In this document: one piece after another, positions 25,346 through 33,661 of the stretch
Numbering within the stretch: position 1 is the first letter of the stretch
How the letters are laid out: the number at the start of each line of letters is the position of its first letter
Assembly: GCF_001633105.1 (NCBI RefSeq)
Contig: NZ_LUKZ01000033.1
Location: forward strand, 32,148-65,848
Origin: Acidovorax sp. GW101-3H11
Lineage (GTDB): Bacteria; Pseudomonadota; Gammaproteobacteria; Burkholderiales; Burkholderiaceae_C
DNA length: 33,701 nucleotides
Direction of reading: 5' to 3'
Notes under the pieces: generated by a model
The model's database searches: none
What the model was told of the DNA's origin: nothing
What the model saw: only the letters and a program-made list of their open reading frames with translations
Program-made: the position numbers and the translations under genes

Positions 25346-25810
25346 CTAGCCTTGGCGCGGTGCCTGGGCCGCCTGGTGGATGGCCGCGCGGATGCGCGGG
25401 TAGGTGCCGCAGCGGCAGGCGTTGCCCGACATCGCGGCGTCAATCTCTGCATCGCTGGGTTTGGCGGTTTTCTTGAGCAGCGCGCAGGCCGACATGAGCT
25501 GCCCGCTCTGGCAGTAGCCACACTGCGCCACGTCCACCGCCGTCCACGCGGCGCGCAGGGCGGTGGCTTCGGGGCCCTGCAGGCCCTCGATGGTGGTCAC
25601 GTCGGCATCACCCACGGCCGCCAGCGGCGTGATGCAGGCGCGCACGGGCTCGCCGTTCAGGTGCACGGTGCAGGCGCCGCACAGCGCCATGCCGCAGCCA
25701 AACTTGGTGCCGTTCATGTGCAGCTCGCCACGCAGCACCCACAGCAGTGGGGTGTCGGGTTCGGCGGCGACGGAGACGGCTTTGCCGTTGATGCGCAGGG
25801 TGGTGGACAT
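25346..25810 (-). CDS. (2Fe-2S) subunit of a Mo-hydroxylase (IorA-like)
   Basis: A 154-residue small subunit of the xanthine oxidase family. The plant-type 2Fe-2S site is GCGMALCGACTVHLNG with a further Cys in RACITPL; the second cluster domain has CGYCQSGQ and CRCGTYPRIRAAI. It passes electrons from the molybdenum centre to an acceptor. There is no FAD subunit in the window, which fits the two-subunit isoquinoline-1-oxidoreductase type. GAGGAAC precedes ATG 25810. It lies 20 bases downstream of the large subunit in the same operon. Confidence 0.93.
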   Translation of the reverse strand: MSTTLRINGKAVSVAAEPDTPLLWVLRGELHMNGTKFGCGMALCGACTVHLNGEPVRACITPLAAVGDADVTTIEGLQGPEATALRAAWTAVDVAQCGYCQSGQLMSACALLKKTAKPSDAEIDAAMSGNACRCGTYPRIRAAIHQAAQAPRQG

Positions 25811-25830
25811 TGGGGGTTCCTCGAATCGGG

Positions 25831-28101
25831 TCAGGCAAGTTTGAGCGGCAGGGCGCGCAGGCGCTGGCCGGTCAGGGCAAACAGCGCGTTGGCCACCGCC
25901 GGCGCAATGGGCGGCACGCCGGGCTCGCCCACGCCTTCGGGGGGCTCGGCGCTGGCGATGATGTGTGTCTCCACGCGCGGGCAGTCGGCCATGCGCAGCA
26001 GCGGCACATCGTGAAAATTGCTCTGCTGCACCTGCCCGTTCTCGAAAGTGACCTCGCCATACAGCGCCGCCGTGAGGCCGAACACCACGGCGCTTTCCAT
26101 CTGCTGCGCGATCAGGTTGGGGTTGATGGCCGCGCCGCAGTCGATCACGCACACCACGCGGTGCACGCGGATGGCCTTGTCGGCGCCCACCGACACCTCG
26201 GCCACCTGCGCCACGATGGAGCCAAACGACTGGTGCAGCGCCACGCCGCGCGCCCGCTGCACGCCCAACGCATCGGGCGGCAGGGGCTGCCCCCAGCCCG
26301 CCAGCTCGGCCGCCTTTTGCAGCACCTTCAGGTGGCGCGGGTGTTTTTGCAGCAGCGCGGCGCGGAAGGCCACCGGGTCTTTCTTGGCCGCGTGGGCCGC
26401 CTCGTCCACAAAACTTTCCTTGAAGAATGCCTGGTGTGAATGCCCCACCGAGCGCCAGAAGCCCACGGGCAGCGGCAGGTCGATGATCTCGTGCGCAATG
26501 CGCGCGTGAGGCCATTCGTAGGGCTGGTCAAACGCGCCTTCCGATGCAGTCTTGTCCGGCCCCGCGCCGGGCAGCCCGAAGGTGCGCGCCAGCACCTGCG
26601 GCACGATGGCCTGGCCCACCGACAGGTTGTGCCACGCCACCAGCTGCCCCTGCGCATCAAAGCCCGCCTTGAAGCGCGCCATGCAGGCGGGGCGATAGAA
26701 GTCGTGCTGCGTGTCCTGCTCGCGGCTCCACAGCGTCTGCACGGGGGCACCGCCTGCGGCCTGGGCAATCGCGGCGGCCTGGGCGACATAGTCCACCTCC
26801 AGCCGCCGACCGAAGCCGCCACCCAGCAGCAGCTGGTGCACGGTCACTTTTTCTTCGTCCATGCCCAGCGCCTTGGCTGCGGCCATGCGCGCCAGGCCTG
26901 GCACCTGGGTCGATGTCCACACCTGGGCGCCGCCGTCCTTGACCTGCACCGTGCAGTTGATGGGCTCCAGCGCCGCGTGCGCCAGGTAGGGCGCGCGGTA
27001 GTCGGCGGTGATGCTGGTGGCCGCGCCCTGCATGGCCTGGTCCACATCGCCCGCGCTGTGGTAGCCAAAGCCCTTGGTTTCGTCCAGCGCCTGCGTCAGG
27101 CGTGCCATCACGGTGTCGCTCGACAGTGTGGCGGCGGGGCCGTGGTCCCATTCCACGGTGACGGCAGCGGCCGCCTTCTTGGCGTGCCAGGGCGTGTCGG
27201 CAATCACGGCCACACCGCCCGTGCCGCCGTGGTAGGGCGCCACGGCCAGCACCTGCTTCACGCCCGGCAGCTTTTGCGCGGCGGCCGCGTCAAACCGGGC
27301 CACCTTGCCGCCCCGGGTGGGGCACATCACCACGCTGGCGTGTTGCAGGCCGGGCGGGTTCGCATCAATGCCGAACACGGCACTGCCGTCGAGCTTGCTG
27401 GGCGCCTCTATGCGCGTGAGGGGCTTGCCGATCAGCTTGAACTGAGCAGGTTCTTTGAGGACGACCTTGCCCGGCATGGGCTGCTGCGCGGCCAGCGCGG
27501 CCAGTTCGCCAAAGGTGGCGCGCCGGCCTGCGGCATGCTCCACCCAGCCCGCGTTGGCCGTGCACTCTGCGGCCTGCACCTTCCACTGCGCAGCGGCAGC
27601 GCGGACCAGCATGGCGCGCGCATGCGCCCCGGCTTCGCGCATGGGCAGCCACAGGTCCTTGATGCTGCTCGACCCGCCCGTCATCATCACGCCCACCTCG
27701 CGCATGGTCTTGGCCGTGAGCCAGCCTGCCACGGCTTTCATCGAGCCGTCGTTGTCGGGGTGAAAGGGCAGGCCGTCCACCACGGTGGCCAGGTTGTTGT
27801 AGATGTCGTCGATGGGCGCCATCGCCAGCCGCACCTGGGCCCAGTCGGCGTCCAGCTCCTCGGCCAGGATCGCGGCCAGGCCGGTGTGCGTGCCCTGGCC
27901 CATTTCAGACTTGGCCATCATCACCGTCACGGTGTTGTCGGTGCCCACCTTGAGCCAGCCGTTGAGCGCGGCCTGGCCCGGCGTGGCGGGCAGCGGGTCT
28001 GCGGGGTGCAGGCGCTGGCGCGGGGGCATCACGCCCCAGCCAATCACCAGCGCGCCCGCTGTTGCGGCGCCGCCAAGCAGCACTGTGCGTCGTTTCACCA
28101 T
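25831..28101 (-). CDS. Molybdopterin-binding large subunit of a Mo-hydroxylase (IorB-like), Tat-exported
   Basis: A 756-residue protein. The N-terminus MVKRRTVLLGGAATAGALVIG is a twin-arginine signal, so the folded cofactor-containing complex is exported, the small subunit probably riding along. Family features include GQGTHTGLAAILAEELDADW, GGGFGRRLEVDYVAQAAAIA, FWRSVGHSHQAFFKESFVDE, and the C-terminal GEPGVPPIAPAVANALF with the catalytic Glu in GVGEPG. Members oxidise N-heterocycles or aldehydes; the substrate cannot be read from the sequence. It is the first gene of the pair, and its start faces the long urtA leader. Confidence 0.93.
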   Translation of the reverse strand: MVKRRTVLLGGAATAGALVIGWGVMPPRQRLHPADPLPATPGQAALNGWLKVGTDNTVTVMMAKSEMGQGTHTGLAAILAEELDADWAQVRLAMAPIDDIYNNLATVVDGLPFHPDNDGSMKAVAGWLTAKTMREVGVMMTGGSSSIKDLWLPMREAGAHARAMLVRAAAAQWKVQAAECTANAGWVEHAAGRRATFGELAALAAQQPMPGKVVLKEPAQFKLIGKPLTRIEAPSKLDGSAVFGIDANPPGLQHASVVMCPTRGGKVARFDAAAAQKLPGVKQVLAVAPYHGGTGGVAVIADTPWHAKKAAAAVTVEWDHGPAATLSSDTVMARLTQALDETKGFGYHSAGDVDQAMQGAATSITADYRAPYLAHAALEPINCTVQVKDGGAQVWTSTQVPGLARMAAAKALGMDEEKVTVHQLLLGGGFGRRLEVDYVAQAAAIAQAAGGAPVQTLWSREQDTQHDFYRPACMARFKAGFDAQGQLVAWHNLSVGQAIVPQVLARTFGLPGAGPDKTASEGAFDQPYEWPHARIAHEIIDLPLPVGFWRSVGHSHQAFFKESFVDEAAHAAKKDPVAFRAALLQKHPRHLKVLQKAAELAGWGQPLPPDALGVQRARGVALHQSFGSIVAQVAEVSVGADKAIRVHRVVCVIDCGAAINPNLIAQQMESAVVFGLTAALYGEVTFENGQVQQSNFHDVPLLRMADCPRVETHIIASAEPPEGVGEPGVPPIAPAVANALFALTGQRLRALPLKLA

Positions 28102-28448
28102 GGGTCGGGTCCTTTGTGGCTGAGCGTGGGGCCGTGGCCGCCATCGTAGGCGGGGCGGGCATTTCCCCCACGGCGCTGTGGTTGCTGAAGATTTTGACTA
28201 TTTTTGGCCGTTACCGCGCATTGGGTATGCCCTAATAGCTATTAAATGCATAGCGTTTCGCCTACCCGACACAGGCGTTGCTTGCAGGCTGCACATTGCT
28301 GTGGGGGTGCCCGCGCGTACGCCACCCGGCGTATTTCCCAAGCAGGCCCTGCTCTCCAGAATCCATTCCATCGCACTACACAGCCCACGGGAATCCACCG
28401 GGGGCCAGGGCGAGGCGGTTTGAACCCTTACCTACCGGAGAAGCACAC
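28102..28448. promoter_or_regulatory. Divergent region upstream of urtA
   Basis: 347 bases between the divergent Mo-hydroxylase and urtA genes. It holds element E3 (28206-28242) with the palindrome AATAGCTATT beside it. The urtA ribosome site GGAG lies at 28437-28440, 8 bases before ATG 28449. An urtA frame stays open upstream to 28278 but without coding character. The urea transporter is expected to be controlled by nitrogen supply, but I could not place a convincing sigma-54 or NtrC site. Confidence 0.4.
28206..28242 (+). repeat. Degenerate 37-bp element, copy E3
   Basis: GGCC, five bases (GTTAC), CGCGC, 17 bases containing GGGTATGCCC, then AGCTAT, in the same ungapped layout as E1 and E2. 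It shares TTTTTGGCC at its left edge with E2. Confidence 0.55.
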
Positions 28449-29711
28449 ATGCAACGTCGTTATTCCCTCAAGGCCCTCGCGGCTGTCGCTACGCTCGCTG
28501 GCCTGTCTGCGCTGCCAGCCCATGCGCAGGAGACCATCAAGGTCGGCATCCTGCACAGCCTGTCGGGCACCATGGCCATCTCCGAGACCGTCTTGAAAGA
28601 CACCGTGCTCATGGCGATCGACGAGATCAACGCCAAGGGCGGCGTGCTGGGCAAGAAGCTCGAACCCGTGGTGGTGGACCCGGCCTCCAACTGGCCCCTG
28701 TTTGCCGAAAAGACCAAGCAGCTGCTGGGCCAGGACAAGGTTTCGGTCATCTTCGGCTGCTGGACCTCGGTGTCGCGCAAATCGGTGCTGCCCGTCGTGG
28801 AAGAAATGAACGGCCTGCTGTTCTACCCCGTGCAGTACGAAGGTGAAGAACTCTCCAAGAACGTGTTCTACACCGGCGCAGCGCCCAACCAGCAGGCCAT
28901 CCCTGCGGTGGACTACCTGATGAGCAAGGACGGCGGCAGCGCCAAGCGCTGGGTGCTGCTGGGCACCGACTACGTGTACCCCCGCACCACCAACAAGATC
29001 CTGCGCGCCTACCTCAAGAGCAAGGGCGTGAAGGATTCGGACATCGACGAGAAGTACACCCCCTTCGGCCACTCTGACTACCAGACCATCGTCGCCGACA
29101 TCAAGAAGTTCAGCCAGGGCGGCAAGACGGCCGTGGTGTCCACCATCAACGGCGACTCCAACGTGCCCTTCTACAAGGAACTGGGCAACGCAGGCCTGAA
29201 GGCCAAGGATGTGCCGGTTGTCGCGTTCAGCGTGGGCGAAGAGGAACTGCGCGGCGTGGACACGAAACCGCTGGTGGGCCACCTCGCCGCCTGGAACTAT
29301 TTCCAGTCCATCAAGAGCCCTGAGAACACCGCTTTCATGAAGAAGTGGGCGGACTACGCCAAGGCCAAGAACATCGCTGGCCACAAGGACAAGCCGCTCA
29401 CCAACGACCCGATGGAAGCCACCTACATCGGCATCAACATGTGGAAGCAAGCGGTTGAAAAGGCCAAGAGCACCGACGTGGACAAGGTGATTGCCGCCAT
29501 GGCCGGCCAGACCTTCAAGGCACCGTCGGGCATCGTGAGCAAGATGGACGAGAAGAACCACCACCTGCACAAGAGCGTGTTCATCGGCGAGATCAAGGCC
29601 GACGGCCAGTTCAACGTGGTGTGGAAGACGCCCGGCCCCGTCAAGGCCAAGCCATGGTCCCCCTACATCGAAGGCAACGACAAGAAGAAAGACGAGCCCG
29701 AAAAGAAGTAA
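28449..29711 (+). CDS. urtA: Urea ABC transporter substrate-binding protein
   Basis: A 420-residue periplasmic binding protein. It begins with a signal peptide (MQRRYSLKALAAVATLAGLSALPAHA, cleavage near residue 26) and continues IKVGILHSLSGTMAISE, the UrtA/AmiC-type start. Diagnostic segments are VIFGCWTSVSRKSVLPV, GLLFYPVQYEGEE, and WVLLGTDYVYPRTTN. It captures urea for the UrtBCDE transporter. GGAG lies 8 bases before ATG 28449. A terminator-like hairpin follows the gene, which would give more binding protein than permease. Confidence 0.96.
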   Translation: MQRRYSLKALAAVATLAGLSALPAHAQETIKVGILHSLSGTMAISETVLKDTVLMAIDEINAKGGVLGKKLEPVVVDPASNWPLFAEKTKQLLGQDKVSVIFGCWTSVSRKSVLPVVEEMNGLLFYPVQYEGEELSKNVFYTGAAPNQQAIPAVDYLMSKDGGSAKRWVLLGTDYVYPRTTNKILRAYLKSKGVKDSDIDEKYTPFGHSDYQTIVADIKKFSQGGKTAVVSTINGDSNVPFYKELGNAGLKAKDVPVVAFSVGEEELRGVDTKPLVGHLAAWNYFQSIKSPENTAFMKKWADYAKAKNIAGHKDKPLTNDPMEATYIGINMWKQAVEKAKSTDVDKVIAAMAGQTFKAPSGIVSKMDEKNHHLHKSVFIGEIKADGQFNVVWKTPGPVKAKPWSPYIEGNDKKKDEPEKK

Positions 29712-29732
29712 GCACCTGCAGTGTGCCCAAGA

Positions 29733-29765
29733 GGGGAGGGCGCCTGTGTGAGCCCTCCCTTTTTC
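29733..29765 (+). terminator. Intrinsic terminator/attenuator between urtA and urtB
   Basis: GGGAGGGC (29734-29741) pairs fully with GCCCTCCC (29752-29759), followed by TTTTTCTTT. This has the form of a Rho-independent terminator inside the operon. Partial read-through would still supply urtBCD transcripts. Confidence 0.8.
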
Positions 29766-29812
29766 TTTGACACCCGCCTGCCACAGAGAGCAGGCCGAAC
29801 GGAATTCTTCTT

Positions 29813-31396
29813 ATGTTGCGATGTTTTCTGGCCATGCGCTGGTGCCTGGTCAGCCTGCTGTGCCTGGCGGGCAGCGCCCACGCCCTCACTGCCGAGCAGG
29901 CCCTGGCCATGGCCACGGGCGAGACCGACGACCGCGTGGCGGCCGTGCAGCAGGCCGTGGTCGAGCCCAGTGATCGGGTCGCTGCCTTTTTGCAGGCCCT
30001 GGCCGACGACGCAGTGCGCGTGGCGGGCGGCAAGGCACTGATCGTGAAGGGCGACAAGGGCATCGACCCCGTGACGGGTGCAGAGGTGCCTGTGCCCGCC
30101 GACGCCGAAGACATCATCAACAACAACCGCATGCGCGGCGAGATCGACACGGCCCTGGCGGGCCTGGCGCTGTTTGGCAAGGACGAAACCCAGCGCATGG
30201 CAGCCGCCAAGGCGCTGACCAAGGAGCCTGATGCAGGCCGCCTGCCCTTGCTCGACAAGGCGCTGGCGCAGGAGACCAGCGACAAGATCAAGACCCAGCT
30301 GGAGTTGGCGCGCGCCGCTACCTTGCTGGGCAGCGACGATGCCGCGCAGCGCATCGCCGCCGCGCAAGCGCTGTCGGCCAGTGCCACGCCCGACACGCGG
30401 CTGCTGCTCAACGAGCGCGCCACGGTCGAAGAAGACGCCAAGGTCAAGGCCGCACTGCAAGCCGCGCTCAAAGCCATCGACGGCCAGCTCGCCTGGGGCG
30501 AACGCCTGGGCGCTGCGTTCTCGGGCATCAGCCTGGGCTCCATCCTGCTGCTGGTGGCGTTGGGCCTGGCCATCACCTACGGCCTCATGGGCGTGATCAA
30601 CATGGCCCATGGCGAGCTGATGATGATCGGCGCCTACGCCACCTACGTGGTGCAAGGCATCTTCCAAAAGTATTTTCCAGGCGCGTTTGACTGGTACCTG
30701 GTCGCCGCGCTGCCGCTGGCGTTTGGCGCATCCGCCGCCGTGGGCGCGGTGCTGGAGCGCGGCGTGCTGCGCTTTCTGTATGGCCGCCCGCTGGAGACAC
30801 TGCTTGCCACCTGGGGCATCAGCCTGGTGCTGATGCAGCTGGTGCGCACCATCTTCGGCGCGCAGAACGTGGGCGTGGAAAACCCCGCGTGGATGAGCGG
30901 CGGTGTGCAGGTGCTCTCCAACCTCACGCTGCCCTACAACCGCCTGGTCATCATCGGCTTTGCCATCGCGGTGCTGCTGGGCATGGGCTACCTGATTGCG
31001 CGCACCCGCCTGGGCCTGTTCGTGCGTGGTGTGACGCAAAACCGCCCCATCGCCTCGTGCATGGGCGTGAACACCGCCCGCATCGACACCATGGCCTTTG
31101 CACTGGGCTCGGGCATTGCAGGCCTGGCCGGTTGCGCGCTGAGCCAGGTGGGCAATGTGGGGCCGGACCTGGGCCAGAGCTACATCGTCGATGCCTTCAT
31201 GGTGGTGGTACTGGGCGGTGTGGGCCAGCTGGCGGGCACGGTGTATGCCGCGCTGGGCCTGGGCATCCTGAACAAGTTCCTCGAAGGCTGGGCGGGCGCA
31301 GTGCTGGCCAAGATTGCGGTGCTGGTGTTCATCATCATCTTCATCCAGAAGCGGCCCCAGGGCATCTTCGCGGTCAAAGGGCGTACGGCCGACTGA
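29813..31396 (+). CDS. urtB: Urea ABC transporter permease UrtB
   Basis: A 527-residue inner-membrane permease. It starts with a signal-like segment (residues 5-24, ending GSAHA), then about 200 residues of helical, Ala-rich periplasmic repeats (KALTKEPDAGRLPLLDKAL), as is usual for UrtB. The LivH-type membrane domain begins near residue 240 (LGSILLLVALGLAITYGLMG, VINMAHGELMMIGAYATYV) and ends with the TVYAALGLGILNKFLEGWAG region. It forms the channel with UrtC. Confidence 0.95.
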   Translation: MLRCFLAMRWCLVSLLCLAGSAHALTAEQALAMATGETDDRVAAVQQAVVEPSDRVAAFLQALADDAVRVAGGKALIVKGDKGIDPVTGAEVPVPADAEDIINNNRMRGEIDTALAGLALFGKDETQRMAAAKALTKEPDAGRLPLLDKALAQETSDKIKTQLELARAATLLGSDDAAQRIAAAQALSASATPDTRLLLNERATVEEDAKVKAALQAALKAIDGQLAWGERLGAAFSGISLGSILLLVALGLAITYGLMGVINMAHGELMMIGAYATYVVQGIFQKYFPGAFDWYLVAALPLAFGASAAVGAVLERGVLRFLYGRPLETLLATWGISLVLMQLVRTIFGAQNVGVENPAWMSGGVQVLSNLTLPYNRLVIIGFAIAVLLGMGYLIARTRLGLFVRGVTQNRPIASCMGVNTARIDTMAFALGSGIAGLAGCALSQVGNVGPDLGQSYIVDAFMVVVLGGVGQLAGTVYAALGLGILNKFLEGWAGAVLAKIAVLVFIIIFIQKRPQGIFAVKGRTAD

Positions 31397-31416
31397 AGCA
31401 CCAGAGACGACAGATC

Positions 31417-32556
31417 ATGACTACGCCAACCTCTCCCAACATCCAACTGCCCGCACCCGCGCCGCTGCTCACGCGCGGCGGCTGGTCGGCCTTCATCGTG
31501 GCGCTCATCGTGGTGTGCGCCGTGGCCCCTGTGCTCAACCTGTGGGTGCCCGCAGGCAGCATGTTCCACCTCAGCGACTACGCCGTGGCGCTGCTCGGCA
31601 AGATCATGTGCTACGCCATCTGTGCGCTGGCCATGGACCTGATCTGGGGCTACACCGGCATCCTGAGCCTGGGCCATGGACTGTTTTTTGCGCTGGGCGG
31701 CTACGTGATGGGCATGTACCTCATGCGCCAGATCGGCCGCGACGGCAACTACAAAAGCGACCTGCCGGACTTCATGGTGTTCCTGGACTGGAAGGAGCTG
31801 CCCTGGCACTGGGCGCTGTCCGACAGCTTCATCGCCACGCTGATCCTCATCGTGGCCGTGCCGGGTGTCATCGCGTTTGTGTTCGGCTACTTTGCCTTCC
31901 GCTCGCGCATCAAGGGCGTGTACTTCTCCATCATCACGCAGGCCATGACCTATGCGGCCATGCTGCTGTTCTTCCGCAACGAAACCGGCTTTGGCGGCAA
32001 CAACGGGTTTACCGACTTCAAGCGCATCCTGGGCACGCCCATTGCCACGCAGAACATGCGCATGCTGCTGTTTGTGATGACCGGGCTGGCTTTGCTGGGC
32101 TTCTTCCTGCTGGCGCGCTGGCTGGTGCGCAGCAAGTTTGGTCGTGTGCTGCAGGCTGTGCGCGATGCCGAGAGCCGCGTCATGTTCTCGGGCTACTCGC
32201 CGCTGCCCTACAAGCTCACCATCTGGACCATCAGCGCCATGATGTGCGGCGTGGCGGGGGCGTTGTATGTGCCCCAGGTCGGCATCATCAACCCCGGCGA
32301 GATGAGTGCCGCCAACTCCATCGAAATCGCCGTGTGGGCGGCCGTGGGCGGCCGCGCCACGCTGATCGGGCCCATCGTGGGCGCGTTCATTGTCAATGGC
32401 GCCAAGAGCTGGCTCACGGTGACGGCGCCGGAGTTCTGGCTGTACTTCCTGGGTGCGCTGTTCATTGCCGTCACGCTGTTCTTGCCCAACGGCGTGGTGG
32501 GCCTGGTCAAGAAGTTGAAAGATGGCAACAACAACAAAAAGGGAGCTGCGCAATGA
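31417..32556 (+). CDS. urtC: Urea ABC transporter permease UrtC
   Basis: A 379-residue LivM-type permease with about nine membrane segments. Motifs include MDLIWGYTGILSLGHGLFFA, YFSIITQAMTYAAMLLFF, and the EAA-like cytoplasmic loop in GRVLQAVRDAESRVMFSG that contacts the ATPase. ATG 31417 lies 20 bases after the urtB stop. Its stop overlaps the urtD start by 4 bases (ATGA), so the two are coupled. Confidence 0.96.
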   Translation: MTTPTSPNIQLPAPAPLLTRGGWSAFIVALIVVCAVAPVLNLWVPAGSMFHLSDYAVALLGKIMCYAICALAMDLIWGYTGILSLGHGLFFALGGYVMGMYLMRQIGRDGNYKSDLPDFMVFLDWKELPWHWALSDSFIATLILIVAVPGVIAFVFGYFAFRSRIKGVYFSIITQAMTYAAMLLFFRNETGFGGNNGFTDFKRILGTPIATQNMRMLLFVMTGLALLGFFLLARWLVRSKFGRVLQAVRDAESRVMFSGYSPLPYKLTIWTISAMMCGVAGALYVPQVGIINPGEMSAANSIEIAVWAAVGGRATLIGPIVGAFIVNGAKSWLTVTAPEFWLYFLGALFIAVTLFLPNGVVGLVKKLKDGNNNKKGAAQ

Positions 32557-33428
32557 CGCCCGATCTGATGGAAGAAGGCGCGCGGCGGTTGCAGAAGACG
32601 CTGGCGCCCGCTGTGCTGGGCCAGACCGAATCCGGCGGCCGCGCTGCAGGGTTTTCGCGCATCGCCGTGCCCGGCGAGGTGGATGTGACCCATGGCCGCA
32701 TCCTGTACCTGGAAGACGTGCATGTGAGTTTTGACGGCTTCAAGGCCATCAATGGCCTGAGCCTGGACATTGCGCCCGGCGAGTTGCGCTGCATCATCGG
32801 CCCGAATGGCGCGGGCAAGACGACGATGATGGACATCATCACCGGTAAGACGCGGCCGGACAAAGGCACGGTGTTTTTTGGCTCGACGATTGACCTGCTG
32901 CGCCACAACGAGCCTGAGATTGCCAGCCTGGGCATCGGCCGCAAGTTCCAGAAGCCCACGGTGTTCGAGCAGCTCAGCGTGTTTGAGAACCTGGAGCTGG
33001 CGTTGAAGACGCACAAGGGCGTGAAGTCGAGCATGTTCTTCCGCCTTGATTCCGCGCAGTCGGACCGCCTGGCCGAGATCCTGCACACCATCCACCTGGC
33101 CGACAGCGTCATGCGCCAGTCGGGCAATCTGAGCCATGGGCAAAAGCAATGGCTGGAGATCGGGATGTTGCTGATGCAGGACCCGAAGCTGTTGTTGCTG
33201 GATGAGCCAGTGGCGGGGATGACGGACGAAGAAACCGCCCGCACGGCGGAGCTGTTTCTCACGCTCAAGGGCAAACATTCGCTCATGGTGGTGGAGCACG
33301 ACATGGGCTTTATCCGCACGATTTCGGAGAAGGTGACGGTGTTGTGTGATGGCTCGGTGTTGGCGGAGGGAACGCTGGACCAGGTGCAGGCGGATGAGCG
33401 GGTGATTGAGGTTTATCTGGGGCGGTGA
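32553..33428 (+). CDS. urtD: Urea ABC transporter ATP-binding protein UrtD
   Basis: A 291-residue LivG-type ATPase. After an extra N-terminal region of about 50 residues there are Walker A GPNGAGKTT, the Q-loop region RKFQKPTVFEQL, signature LSHGQKQ (a known variant of LSGGQ in this subfamily), Walker B KLLLLDEP, and the switch His in VVEHDMGF. It powers urea import together with UrtE. urtE, which normally follows directly, is not found in the remaining 273 bases. Confidence 0.96.
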   Translation: MTPDLMEEGARRLQKTLAPAVLGQTESGGRAAGFSRIAVPGEVDVTHGRILYLEDVHVSFDGFKAINGLSLDIAPGELRCIIGPNGAGKTTMMDIITGKTRPDKGTVFFGSTIDLLRHNEPEIASLGIGRKFQKPTVFEQLSVFENLELALKTHKGVKSSMFFRLDSAQSDRLAEILHTIHLADSVMRQSGNLSHGQKQWLEIGMLLMQDPKLLLLDEPVAGMTDEETARTAELFLTLKGKHSLMVVEHDMGFIRTISEKVTVLCDGSVLAEGTLDQVQADERVIEVYLGR

Positions 33429-33475
33429 TGGTGGTGTCTCCCTCGGTTCCTGTCGAGTGGCTTGGTGCTCTTGAA

Positions 33476-33499
33476 CCGTTCGGGCTGAGCTTGTCGAAG
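33476..33499 (+). repeat. 24-bp dispersed palindromic repeat, copy 2
   Basis: Begins CCGTTCGGGCTGAGC and ends TTGTCGAAG; one base (T for C) differs from copies 1 and 3. It is 43 bases ahead of copy 3 in the same orientation. Confidence 0.85.
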
Positions 33500-33518
33500 C
33501 CTGGGCGCTGCCTCGGAG

Positions 33519-33542
33519 CCGTTCGGGCTGAGCCTGTCGAAG
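33519..33542 (+). repeat. 24-bp dispersed palindromic repeat, copy 3
   Basis: Begins CCGTTCGGGCTGAGC and ends CTGTCGAAG. It is identical to the complement of copy 1 in the ureE-ureF gap. Confidence 0.85.
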
Positions 33543-33595
33543 CTGGGGTGTGCTGGTTTGGAAGGCGTGCTGGGGTTGAGGGCGGGAGCCGGGTT

Positions 33596-33661
33596 GTCGC
33601 CCCGGCAGGCGACTCACTTTCTTTTGCTTCGCCAAAAGAAAGTAAGCAAAGAAAAGGCGAC
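33596..33661. repeat. Compound hairpin repeat at the right edge
   Basis: GTCGCC (33596-33601) can pair with GGCGAC at 33608-33613 or at 33656-33661. Between those lies a perfect 11-bp stem, ACTTTCTTTTG (33616-33626) with CAAAAGAAAGT (33633-33643), loop CTTCGC. I associate this sequence with a repeat found in many Comamonadaceae genomes, from memory only. Confidence 0.75.

Noticed and set aside
26440..28149. 569-codon open frame on the plus strand
   Set aside because: It is antisense to the Mo-hydroxylase large subunit, rich in Gly/His/Arg, and without domains.
28286..28300. Sigma-54-like box AGGCTGCACATTGCT upstream of urtA
   Set aside because: The spacing between the GG and GC elements is one base short of the -24/-12 rule.
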